Shown one piece after another: positions 47,673 through 58,600 of a DNA stretch of 64,000 bases. Below the pieces are notes generated by a model. That model worked only from the letters and a program-made list of their open reading frames with translations, had not been told where the DNA came from and ran no database searches. This DNA is from Rhodamnia argentea (taxonomy: Eukaryota; Streptophyta; Magnoliopsida; Myrtales; Myrtaceae), in contig NC_063151.1 in the NCBI RefSeq assembly GCF_020921035.1, positions 35,966,934 to 36,030,933 on the forward strand, in the 5' to 3' direction. Position numbers and translations under genes: made by a program. The stretch's first letter is position 1. Every line of letters starts with the position of its first letter.

Positions 47673-50600
47673 GTGAATCAATCCTTCACCCCTTTAGAAC
47701 TGGCTAGGTGTTGTAGATTGCCATCAGCTCTTCACTTCCATCATAACTCACTTCCCTTCAGTTCCTTTCCCACAATCTTTTCACTGCGTAACTTCTCTAC
47801 ATTCCAATGCACCCGTGTAGCCGCCCACCCTCGAGTGGCAGCCTTTCTTCAAGACGGTTTCTCGCGAATCACCGAAGAAAACGTCGGTAAGGCGTTGCAT
47901 GCTCTGTGCATTACGGGTGTGTTCGACCTAAGTACTTTCCAAACCAACACACTGGTTAGTTTCTACTCGAAGTTTGGTCGTATTGAGTATGCCCGATACC
48001 TGTTCGATAAAACTCCCGTGAAAAATGAGGCCTCTTGGAACACCATGTTATCTGGTTATGTTCGCGTGGGATTGTATTCGGAGGCGCTTGAATTCTTCGT
48101 CTGTAATTGGGGTCAAGGTCTTTATCCCAATGGGTTTGTTCTGGCTAGTTTGATTACCGCCTGTGATAGGTCGTGTTGTATGGTAGAGGAGGGTGTTCAA
48201 CTCCATTGTCTTGTTACCAAGATTGGCTTGAAGGATGATGTGTTCGTGGGTTCTTCACTTTTGCATCTTTATGGAGCATATAAGTTTGTTTACGAGGCCA
48301 GGAAGTTCTTTGAGGATATGCCTTACCGGAATTTCGTCTCCTGGACTTCTTTGATGGTTGGTTATCTGAACAAAAATGATCCAACTGAAGTCATTAATTT
48401 GTATAGGCGCATGAGACATGAGGGAGTGATATGTAATCAAAACACATTGGCCACAGTCATTAGTTCTTGTAGTTTGCTAGATGATACGTGTGTAGGCCAT
48501 CAAGTTCTTGCACATGTCGTGAAGCTAGGCCTTGGGAATAGTGTTTCTGTGGCAAACTCTCTTATATCTATGTTTGGTAGCTTCTGCGATGTTGAGAAGG
48601 CCCAATATGTCTTTGGTGTCATGGATGAACGTGATACAATATCGTGGAATTCCATTATCTCTGCTCATGCAAATAATGGGCTTTATAAGGAATCTTTCGA
48701 CTGTTTTTATCTAATGCGGCATGCTAACTGCCAGCTAAACTCAACTACACTTTCAACGTTGTTAGCTGTATGTGGTTCTTCAGAGAGACTGAAATGGGGC
48801 AAAGGGATACACAGTCTGGTGGTGAAAGTGGGATTGGATTCCAACACATGCACATCTAATTCTCTTTTGAGCATGTATTCGGAAGCTGGAAGATCCACAG
48901 ACGCTGAGCTGGTATTTGATGAAATTTCAGAGAGGGATGTAATCTCATGGAATGCAATGATGGCTTGTTATGTTCAGGATGAGAAAAGCACAGATGCCCT
49001 ATGTCTTTTGGCAGAAATGCTTTGGATGAGAGATGTAATAAACTATGTCACTTTTGTGAGTGCGTTGGCTGCCTGTTCAAGTCAAGAATTCATCATCCTA
49101 GGTAAGATCGTTCATGCACTTGTAATTGTTGCAGGACTACAAGATAATTTAGTGATCAGCAATGCATTGATTTCGATGTATGGGTTCTGTCATTTGATGG
49201 TTGACGCTGAGAAGGTATTTGAGACAGGGAGAAAACATGATGAGATATCTTGGAATGCCCTTATTGGTGGCTATGCTGAGAATGAAGAACGTGAAGATGC
49301 TGTAAAAGCATTTAGATTGATGAGACAGGAAGGACCCAGTGCAAACTATATCACCATTGTCAACATTCTCAGTGCTTGCTCAACTTCCAGCGACCTGCTG
49401 ACACACGGAAAGCCCATTCACGCTCATACAATCCTGACGGGACTTGAGTCAGATAAATATGTCTGCAATTCCCTCATCTCAATGTATGCCAAGTGTGGGG
49501 ACCTCTCTTCAAGTGATCACATCTTTCGTAAATTGGACGACGAAGATGTAGTGACATGGAATGCAATGATCGCCGCAAATGCCCACCATGGCCATGCAGA
49601 GGAGGCCATAAAACTCATTGCAAGGATGCGGACTGCTGAATTACATCTTGATCACTTCAGCTTTTCTGGAGGATTTGCTGCTGCTGCTAATTTGGCCTTG
49701 TTGGAAGAAGGCCAGCAGCTTCATGCTTTGGTCACGAAACTCGGGTATAACACAGATCTTTATGTCATTAATGCGGCCATGGATATGTATGGAAAATGTG
49801 GAGAAATGGACGATGTATTAAGAATACTTCCCGAACCAATGAACCGGACACGGATGTCATGGAATGTTCTAATATCAGCTTTTGCAAGACATGGGTGCTT
49901 TGAAGAGGCAAGGGAAGCTTTTCATGAAATGGTAGAGCTAGGGTTGAAACCCGATCATGTGACATTTGTTTCTCTTCTTTGTGCATGCAGTCATGGGGGT
50001 CTAGTAGACGAGGGTCTTGCATATTATGCATCCATGACAACAAACTTTGCTGTCTCGCCGACCATAGAGCACTGTGTGTGCATGGTTGATCTTCTCAGCA
50101 GAGCAGGAAGGCTCGCCGCAGCTCAAGGTTTCATCGAGAGAATGCCAGTTCCTCCGAATGACCATGTATGGAGGAGCTTGTTGGCTGCATCCAAAGTACA
50201 CGGTGATTTGGAGCTTGGAAAGAAAGCTGTGGAACGCCTGTTTGAGTTGGATCCATCAGATGATTCAGCTTATGTTTTGTATTCCAATGTGTGCGCCACT
50301 TCGAGGAGATGGGAAGATGTGGAGAGTATAAGGAGGCAAATGGGGTCCATAAGAAAGAAGCCCGGTTGCAGTTGGGTGAAGTTGAAAGACGAGGTGAGTT
50401 CATTTGGCATGGGTGATAAGTCTCATCCACAGACGAAGCAGATAAATGAAAAGTTGGTGGAGCTCAAGAAGATGATAACGGAAGCAGGCTATGTTCCCGA
50501 CACAAGCTATGCTCTACAGGATACAGATGAAGAACAAAAAGAACACAACCTTTGGGAGCACAGCGAGCGATTAGCTCTTGCTTTTGGTCTGATCAATACT

Positions 50601-50768
50601 CCAGATGGTTCGGCCATTAGAGTTTTCAAGAACTTGCGCGTGTGCGGCGACTGCCATTCTGTCTACAAGTTGGTCAGCCAAATTGTGGGCAGAAGAATTA
50701 TCTTGAGAGATCCATACCGGTTTCATCACTTCAGCGAGGGGCGGTGCTCATGCTCTGACTATTGGTAG
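47673..50768 (+). CDS. DYW-type PLS-class pentatricopeptide repeat protein, At1g16480-like
   Basis: A single exon encodes 1031 codons counted from the GTG at 47673. Residues about 65-820 are PLS-class PPR motifs (repeated NSLISMY, ISWNA and AYVQNG-type phrases, about 22-24 units). Next come E/E+ motifs (MPVPPNDHVWRSLLAASK) and a C-terminal DYW domain from about residue 895 with H963-S-E, C991-x-x-C994-H and the final D-Y-W. These are the zinc and deaminase residues, so it is very likely a C-to-U RNA editing factor of mitochondria or chloroplasts. The wording of the motifs closely resembles Arabidopsis At1g16480 from memory. There is an in-frame stop just upstream (47667-47669) and no ATG before residue 125 (48045). 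The frame before that ATG still looks like an organelle-targeting peptide plus a first PPR, so the true start is unresolved. Confidence 0.9.
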   Translation: MNQSFTPLELARCCRLPSALHFHHNSLPFSSFPTIFSLRNFSTFQCTRVAAHPRVAAFLQDGFSRITEENVGKALHALCITGVFDLSTFQTNTLVSFYSKFGRIEYARYLFDKTPVKNEASWNTMLSGYVRVGLYSEALEFFVCNWGQGLYPNGFVLASLITACDRSCCMVEEGVQLHCLVTKIGLKDDVFVGSSLLHLYGAYKFVYEARKFFEDMPYRNFVSWTSLMVGYLNKNDPTEVINLYRRMRHEGVICNQNTLATVISSCSLLDDTCVGHQVLAHVVKLGLGNSVSVANSLISMFGSFCDVEKAQYVFGVMDERDTISWNSIISAHANNGLYKESFDCFYLMRHANCQLNSTTLSTLLAVCGSSERLKWGKGIHSLVVKVGLDSNTCTSNSLLSMYSEAGRSTDAELVFDEISERDVISWNAMMACYVQDEKSTDALCLLAEMLWMRDVINYVTFVSALAACSSQEFIILGKIVHALVIVAGLQDNLVISNALISMYGFCHLMVDAEKVFETGRKHDEISWNALIGGYAENEEREDAVKAFRLMRQEGPSANYITIVNILSACSTSSDLLTHGKPIHAHTILTGLESDKYVCNSLISMYAKCGDLSSSDHIFRKLDDEDVVTWNAMIAANAHHGHAEEAIKLIARMRTAELHLDHFSFSGGFAAAANLALLEEGQQLHALVTKLGYNTDLYVINAAMDMYGKCGEMDDVLRILPEPMNRTRMSWNVLISAFARHGCFEEAREAFHEMVELGLKPDHVTFVSLLCACSHGGLVDEGLAYYASMTTNFAVSPTIEHCVCMVDLLSRAGRLAAAQGFIERMPVPPNDHVWRSLLAASKVHGDLELGKKAVERLFELDPSDDSAYVLYSNVCATSRRWEDVESIRRQMGSIRKKPGCSWVKLKDEVSSFGMGDKSHPQTKQINEKLVELKKMITEAGYVPDTSYALQDTDEEQKEHNLWEHSERLALAFGLINTPDGSAIRVFKNLRVCGDCHSVYKLVSQIVGRRIILRDPYRFHHFSEGRCSCSDYW

Positions 50769-51653
50769 ACAGAAGTGGTCTCTTCAAGATTGCAGTTGCA
50801 GGACACATTCATTTCCTACATGCATTTGTGGGATCGGGTATTTCAGTTCAACCTCAGAGCATAAAAAATGTAGTGCCTAGAGGTAGAGGCTCTCCGTGAT
50901 CCTTTGTGGTATCATGATAATTCCATTCAGAAACCACAGATACGTTTTTGTATTTTTCTTTTGCAGCTTAGGGTAAATAAAACGGAATGCTCGCTCCAAG
51001 CCCAATGGTTGCCACCCCTTCATTTCTCTCTTCTTCTTTCTTCCCAGCTAGTTTCCGCATGTATGCAAAATCTTCTTGGTTCACGTAGGAGATTGTAACG
51101 TGAAACTCACATGCAGAGACCAAACAAAATACAGCATGGGCCTTTAAAATGGTCCGCCCCCGGACCATGATAGGATTCCTCGTGATTTGGTTTGGTTGAA
51201 ATGACACTGGTATTACTTTGTTGCTCAATTCCAAAATTAATTTACGAAATAAATACATTGACTAAAAATGACATATTGTAAATCAGAAAGAATTATACCT
51301 TCGCATTATTTTATTTGATTAAAACATTGATAATATCAAACTATAATTTGGAAATTTAACAAATACTATGGGAGCTCATTTGCGAAATCCTTGTAAATCA
51401 ACTTATATACCATTATAAAAATGCGAGTGAAATTTTGAAATGAGGTAAGACATGAGCTTTTATTTCTTTGGATGAAAGTTTTTAGAGTCTTTGAACTATT
51501 TTAAATTGTTTTAATCAGGTTTCCCGAAACTTCTTATTTTTATAAAATTAGTTTTTTTTTTTCTAAATTGTATTTGATTTTCTATGAAGATGGTCTCCAA
51601 ATTATGTACGCAGATAACCGACAAAATACGGCACAGACCGACTCGTGTATCAA
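50769..51653. other. PPR 3' flank, no gene seen
   Basis: Probable 3'UTR to about 51000, then AT-rich DNA. No repeat structure was recognised. Confidence 0.4.
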
Positions 51654-51708
51654 CACGTGACATCACGTGTCCTCTTTTTTTTTTTTTTGTGGTCAGAAAC
51701 GCCACGTG
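51654..51708. promoter_or_regulatory. Cluster of three CACGTG (G-box/ABRE) motifs upstream of the DCD gene
   Basis: CACGTG occurs at 51654-51659, 51664-51669 and 51703-51708, separated by 4 and 33 bp. The last one reads GCCACGTGTC, which is GACACGTGGC on the other strand, a strong ABRE-type core. The cluster is 305-360 bp upstream of the DCD start codon. bZIP and bHLH factors bind such sites in ABA, stress or light responses; the responsiveness is inferred. Confidence 0.6.
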
Positions 51709-52012
51709 TCGTCTTGGTCCCACCTTTCCTTTCCTCAGCCCCTTCGCTGAAGATATATGTCTGCACGCTCTCTCTCTCTCTCTCGCTCTTTTCAACTTGG
51801 CGTGGCGGCATATGTTGGAAGAAAATGCTGACGCCATAATCCACAGCTAATAGCGGATTCCCAACGCCTTTGCATCATTTCGCTGGAGACCCTTCTTCTT
51901 ACCCGTTCGGCTCCATTTCATCTACCATTTCTCTCGTCCTCCGCTTCTTCGATTTAGGGTTTCTTCCGCCTCTGCGCATTCCCCGAATAGCTCGCTCGCT
52001 GCTCGCCATCCA

Positions 52013-54336
52013 TGGGACGCAGGTAACTGCACTCCAATCTGGTTTCTGCGACTCTGTTGGCTTTTCACCTTTTCCCTGTTAAATAAGGTTGGATTCGGCG
52101 GTGCTCTGGGCTCATGATGCATGTGCTGCGTACGCTAGGCTCATCCTAGGAGCGTTGTAATGATTTTTGCTTACTCCGGAGCACTGAAAAGATGCTGCAA
52201 TGCCACATTTCGTGGCTACATCGGTCACTAGTTAGTCTGACCTGAAATTTTATGTTTTTGGTCTATGATCGACGGTTGTGATGTGAGGTCAGTCTAAGCT
52301 AGTCTTCGGTGTACGGTCGTATTTCATGTCCATCTGGAGATGCAGCAAAACTGTGAGGGACGCAAAATGAGTGGAGTTCCATTATATTTTGGAGAGTGAT
52401 GAAGGATAATTATAGTTCGCACCTAATCGCGCTTAAATTCGATTGTGCTTCGAGCTTCGAACTTGCTTAAAAGTTGAACTTTTCTTTTCTTTTCTTTTCT
52501 TTTTTTTTTCCATGCGCGCGCGCATTTGTTAAGCATCTTGAGTTATGCCATTTTAGCAGTGCAAGGCCGCCTCTGAAGGTCAGGGACACCGGGAGGAGAA
52601 TGATTCGTGGACAGCTTCCTGAAGTTGGTGCAATATTCATGTCGAATACCGGTACGAAAGAAGAATGTCTAGAGAAGATGCTCTTTGGCCTTCCATCTTC
52701 CCATGTTGATTTTGTGAGGAGAGTCAAAGCTGGAATGATTCTGTTCCTCTTCGAGTACGAGCAGAGGGAACTCCATGGTGTCTTTGAGGCAGCTTCGAAC
52801 GGTGAGATTAACATCATCTCCTCCGCTTATACTTCATCAGGGAAGCAGTTCCCTGCTCAGGTACTTGGCTCTCTTTATTGTTTACAGTTCTTACTACTTC
52901 ATTAGAGCACACCATTTGGCTCTTCCGAATATGCCGCTTGCTTCCTCGGCATCTTAGCTTTGTTCAGGTTCGAGTTAGCAGGATATGGCACTGTTATCCG
53001 CTTTCTGAGCAAGAATTCCGGGGGGCCATTGAAGACAACTATTTTAGTGCCAACAAATTCAATTTCGGTCTCTCCTATGGTCAGGTTGGGAATATGCCTT
53101 CTCAAGAATAATACGACTGATAATGGATGGTAATAACCTTTGAAGAAGAACTCATCCTTCCAACTTCCCCACTTTCAGGTTCACCGGCTTCTTTGTTTGT
53201 TTGACTCCAGAAAGATCGGAGAAACGAAAGGTACAGATTTTAATTCGTGCGCAAAAGCTGAATTTGTAGAAAGTAGTCCCAGATCTTTGCATTTCGATGG
53301 AAAAATAGAAGGTGCTCATTTTGCCAATGCAGATGCTGAAGTCCAGTCATCTCATCTGACCGCAAAGTTGTCTGTTCATTCTGAGAGAACTCTTCCAGAA
53401 GATTGTTTCTCTCCGGTTTCTGAAACTATGGACAAGTCGAGCACAACCAGAGTTTCATCTGACGGTATTAGTCTTGCTTGTCCTTCTCCTTCTCAAATAA
53501 GACAAAACTTACCTGCCGTTGAAACTCAGTGTGCCAATGCTTTAGGAAGTCAGTCGATCCAACTTCGCAGTGTTACAGAAGATAATGCTTGTTCTTGTTT
53601 GAATGCTGATCTTGGTGATTTCATACCTTTGTCCTTTCATGACGATGAGAGTTCACTAGAAGACGAAGACGAAGACGAAGACGAATCCATAATACCTAGT
53701 TTTTGGATAGACAAACCCTGCTTCGAGCCATACAATCCAATTATTTCAGGTGCTGATACTTCTGTGGGTCCAAGTGAACTCTGTACCTTCGATCCACAAA
53801 ACAAAATACTCCCTATGATTGGCGAATTGTCCTCTGCAATCATCCCTTTACGAATCATGACCGACCACCAACTGAAGGAAGATAACAATCGCTTGAATTC
53901 TCTTTCCGGATGTCAAAACAATAATTTAGAAGGCTCTGATAACCTTCCCCGTGTCAAGCGTTTGTATTCTGACTCTCCACTTCCGAGCAAGAAAGGAAGC
54001 GTCTTCTCTGACTCTCCAATTCCGAGCAAGAAAGGAAGCGTCTTCTCTCGTTTGACGAAAGCAACTATACAAGAAAAGCATAATCCCGTTGATGTGGTAA
54101 TATCAGTCGGCGACATTATGGAAAAATTGCAGCTGAAGCATGAGGCTTGGACGAAAACAGCAAAAGATGAAAATCCTGCTCTGAAGGCTGAGGCAGTGAT
54201 TAATTCGAGAAAGAGTGTGTTCAAGCGGCTACGTAAGCCTTTAGAAACTGACGCATCAGAACGGCAATGTGATTGGAAGTTGTCAATGGGCGGAAGCAAG
54301 TCCACCAGAAAGAAGAGAAAATACGAAGTACTGTGA
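52013..54336 (+). CDS. DCD (development and cell death) domain protein
   Basis: Exons are 52013-52023, 52560-52860, 52968-53084 and 53179-54336, giving 528 residues. The first exon codes only for MGR plus two bases. The DCD domain covers about residues 23-150: GAIFMSNTGTKEECLEKMLF, FGLPSSHVDFVRRVKAGM, LFLFEYEQRELHGVFEA, GKQFPAQVRVSRIWHCYPLS and YGQVHRLLCLF. DCD proteins are plant-specific; characterised ones respond to ER stress, osmotic stress, ABA or pathogens and some promote cell death. The remaining 380 residues have an acidic EDEDEDEDE run, a 13-residue tandem repeat ending KKGSVF at residues 407-432 and a basic C-terminus (KSTRKKRKYEVL), likely a nuclear localisation signal. I do not recognise the C-terminal part. 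The start follows the four-exon model; the 11-nt first exon is the least certain element. Confidence 0.8.
53968..54045 (+). repeat. 39-bp coding tandem duplication in the DCD gene
   Basis: Units 53968-54006 and 54007-54045 differ at one base and encode SDSPLPSKKGSVF and SDSPIPSKKGSVF. In-frame, so it is tolerated. Confidence 0.95.
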
Positions 54337-55666
54337 CTAGCTCTGCACTTTGGAGTTTAAATAGGAGAGCTCAACCAAGAGAAAAGGGATCAGGAATCTC
54401 CACGGGAGAAAGGAGAAACACGGCCAACCTTACGGAGATCGATAATATGATCGATTAGAATAGCAAGGTGGATAGTGGGTACCTCGTTGCTGAATGGCAG
54501 AACCAGGAACAAATTATTGAAGGTAGAGGAGTGGAACTACCTGCATGAGTAGTGGACGTGGTCGAGATAATGTCTGTCCAATAAAAGTCTGCACCAAGGA
54601 TGCCACCGAGTCCAATATTTGGTGAAAACTACCGTATGTTGATGAGAGTTTTGCCAATAGAATTTGGTTGGAGAGAGCATGCAAGACAGGTTCCAGCATC
54701 AAACAACCTAGTAGTGGGATCCCTCATGGTAGATCTCACCGACACCCGGGTAGATATTCGATGTTAGAAACTTACATGTATTTTGTGCTCTGAGTTCTCA
54801 TTCTTGAATTTCTAATGAAGATGGGTGTCGAATGCCGTGAATGATGAGAGGGGTGAGCGATTGAGAAAGTACCTTTCTTGTTGCATGCTTCCTCTATCTT
54901 CCTTCTAAACCATAAATTCTCCCAACGACTGCTGTGAAATTGCTTTCAGAAGATCTTTCTATGTCACATAAAGCCATCACGGTAGTCAGTGGGTGTCATG
55001 CAGCTGGCGAACATTTTTAGATCATGAAACAAGTTCATTGCTTTGAAATTCAAACCAAAAATACTATAAGCATCTTTTCAACTTAAACGTTAGGTTCAGA
55101 CTTACGAATCATATCAGCGAGCAAAAAATTAAACTATATAAATGTGAATACTATCACACCATTGCGATAGATTTTTCTGTTAGATTCCTTGTGAGCTCTA
55201 GATGCTCCGTGACTTATCACAGCACAGTAACAAACTCATTTTTGCGAGTGATATAAGAAGCATAAGTATGTACTCTTCTCATCAATTCAATCTCATGCTC
55301 ACACCGTTTGGACAGCAGGCAAATACATTTGGAATCAATATAAAAAGCTCCCTCTGTCTTCTCCTCCCCCAGAACAAAGGGAATGAAACAAGAAACCATA
55401 GGGGAAAACAAAGCACAATCGAATGCAACCAACGTCCACTCCATTTAACTGGACTGTGTGAAGCGATTAACTAAGTCATCTCACATGTAGATACAAGCTG
55501 TTTCTCAATATTACGACCGCCAAATTCAGACTTTGTCTGCTTAAAAAACAAAAAAAGATGACTTAGATCGAAGTACAATGACATTCTAAAAATGGCAAAA
55601 CTTACACCATCCGACATCTTAGAGACATCGATAAATCTAGATTAGAGAAAAAGCAAGCACGGTCAA
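54337..55666. other. Region between DCD and CARB 3' ends, no gene seen
   Basis: Both genes end toward this region. It contains their 3'UTRs and unique-looking AT-rich DNA. No coding frame is credible. Confidence 0.4.
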
Positions 55667-58600
55667 TCATAGGGATCTAGAGACAGACTGCAATCTTTTA
55701 TTGCTCTGTGCTTTTATTGCTTCGTCGTCAAAGAAGTCCTGAAGAGCAATCATCTGTATTGAACTGCTCTTTAAGCTCCTTATTGCCTCTGCACTTGCCA
55801 AAGCTCCAGCAACAGTTGTTATTATGGCAACCTTATAGGCAAGGGCCATCCTTCTCAGCTGTCGTCCATCGATCTGGTCAAGTGAATCACCCGAACTAGT
55901 TATCACCATCAACTGAATTTCTCCATTAGCAATCATATCACCTGGATGGGGTCGCCCCTCATGCATCTTCAGCACCCGTTCTGCTGGAATACCCGCTAAT
56001 TCAAGAACATGAGCTGTCCCTGATGTTGAAATAATTTTAAAACCAAGATCCAGAAAAGCTTTTGCAATCCTTTTGAGGTGGGGCTTTGTCAAGTCATTTA
56101 AGCTGAGGAAGACAGTCCCAGAAAGTGGTAGCCTCTGTCCAGCAGCAATTTGAGCTTTTGCAAATGCACTAGGAAACTCATGATCAATACCCATGACCTC
56201 ACCAGTGCTACGCATTTCAGGCCCCAACAAAACGTCACATCCTTGGAACTTTTCAAAGGGCAGAACTGCTTCCTTTACGGACACGTGCCGAGGGACGACC
56301 TCATCAGTGAAATTTAGGTCATGAAGAGATTTCCCAGACATGACAAGGGAAGCATACTTCGCTAATGGGTGTCCAATTGCCTTAGACACAAATGGGACTG
56401 TTCGGGAAGCACGTGGATTTGCTTCAAGCAAGAATACCTCTCCAGAAGCTGTCATTGCGTATTGACAATTCATAAGCCCACAAACATTGAGCCTCTTAGC
56501 CAACTTTGTTGTCCAAGTCCTAATTGTGGCCAAGCATGAAGCTGGTATTGTTTTTGTAGGAATAGAGCATGCTGAGTCACCAGAATGGACCCCTGCCTGC
56601 TCAATGTGCTCCATGATCCCACCAATCACCACATTTCCATTAGAGTCTGCAAGTGCATCAACATCAATCTCAATGGCATCTGATAAATACTTGTCAACCA
56701 ATACAGGACGCTCTGGGTCCACCTCCACAGCATTTTCCAGGTATGTCAAAAGCTTGTCATCACTATACACTATTTCCATCGCTCGGCCACCCAAAACATA
56801 GGAAGGCCGAACAACAACTGGATATCCAATATCTTTTGCAATGGAAAGAGCATCATCTTCACATTTGGCAATCCCTCCTTTAGGCTGCTCGATTTCTAAC
56901 TCCTTCAGAATTGCATTGAATCTCTCCCGGTCCTCCGCGGCATCTATAGAATCGGGGGATGTGCCCCATATGCGGACAAGCCCAGCCCCACTGGCACTTG
57001 TTAGCCTATGCTCATCTAGATACTGCTCGATAGGGAGGGCCAGCTTCAACGGCGTTTGACCCCCAAACTGAACAATGATGCCATCCGGTCTCTCCAGATC
57101 AATAATGTTCAAGACATCTTCAACTGTCAACGGCTCGAAGTAGAGACGGTCGCTTGTGTCATAGTCAGTGGATACAGTCTCAGGATTCGAGTTCATCATA
57201 ATTGTCTCATACCCTGCATTCTGCAAAAATAAGACCAAATGCTCTGAAAAATATGGCCAGAAGAGAGGTGAAAACATTTTGAAGAGTATATAATACTCAC
57301 AGCATTTACAGCAAAAAGGTCTGTACTTGCATGAGAAGAAGTATTATCTGGTAACATGATCTCCACAATTCTTACGAACAAAAATGGCTGGATATAATTA
57401 AAGGCAGAGTGGCATGGAAAAGGGCATCATAAGATTTTACAAAGATCTAATCTCCAGCACTCTAAGATCAGGAAGAAAAGATTCGATGAGGTTATCGCAA
57501 GACGCAGGGACATGCAGGACAACAAAAAATAAATCCAACTGGGAAAATTCCTCACTGATAACCTAACTCCAGCACACTCAGATCTGGTAGCAAGAAAAGA
57601 TTCAACGAAATCGAGATTACCATGAGACCCGGGGACATGCAATATAATAAAAAAACCAAACCACACTTTTCCCATTGAGGGAAAATCCCTCGCTGATATC
57701 CTAACTTTTTTTTTCTTTTTTTTTTGGGTGACAGCTGATATCCTAAATTTTCACAGGATGAGAATTTAGTTGAAAACTTGACATGTACGATGGATACAGA
57801 TTGAAAACATAACTCCACAGGACTAAAGGACATATCATGAAGATAAGGCAAACCTGAAGAGCAAAGGACGTGTGACAGCAGCAATAGTCGAATTCAATCC
57901 CTTGCCCTATCCTATTTGGTCCTCCACCTAAGATCAAAACCTTCTTCCTTTGGGTTGGAGCTGACTCACATTCAAAATCATAGGATGAGTACATATAAGG
58001 AGTGTTCGCCTCAAATTCAGCTGCACAAGTATCCACACGCTTATATGCTGGGTTAACACCCAAAGATAGCCGCTTCTTTCTGATTTCCTTCTCAGTGGAT
58101 TTAGTTGCAAAGGCAATCTGCTTGTCACTAAAACCTCTCCGCTTCACCTCGTAAAAATCATCCTTTGTCAGATTTGACAAGGTACGAGAAAGAAGATACT
58201 GTTCTATATCTACAAGCTCCTTAAGCTGTGTGAGGAACCACTTGTCAATGTGAGTCAACTCATGAATATCATCCACTTTCATACCCCTCTTCATTGAGGC
58301 ATATATGGCATGCATTCGATCTGGGTTTGGGACTCTTAGGTTGTATTTCAACTGGTCCCAATCCCAATCAAGTTCCTTTACCTGAGCACAACCCCACCCA
58401 AAGTAGCCCAACTCCAAGGATCGAACTGCTTTCTGAAAAGATTCCTGGAAAGTACGGCCTAGCGCCATTGATTCACCAACAGACTTCATCTGGGTTGTAA
58501 GAACTGGTTGAGACCCAGGGAATTTCTCAAATGCAAACCGAGGGATCTGCATTGAACAAAGATGGAGATGAACAGAAAGACTGACAAAACCGAGACGAAA

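Noticed and set aside
52467..52817. Minus-strand frame of 116 codons
   Set aside because: It is antisense to DCD exon 2, whose coding strand is clear.
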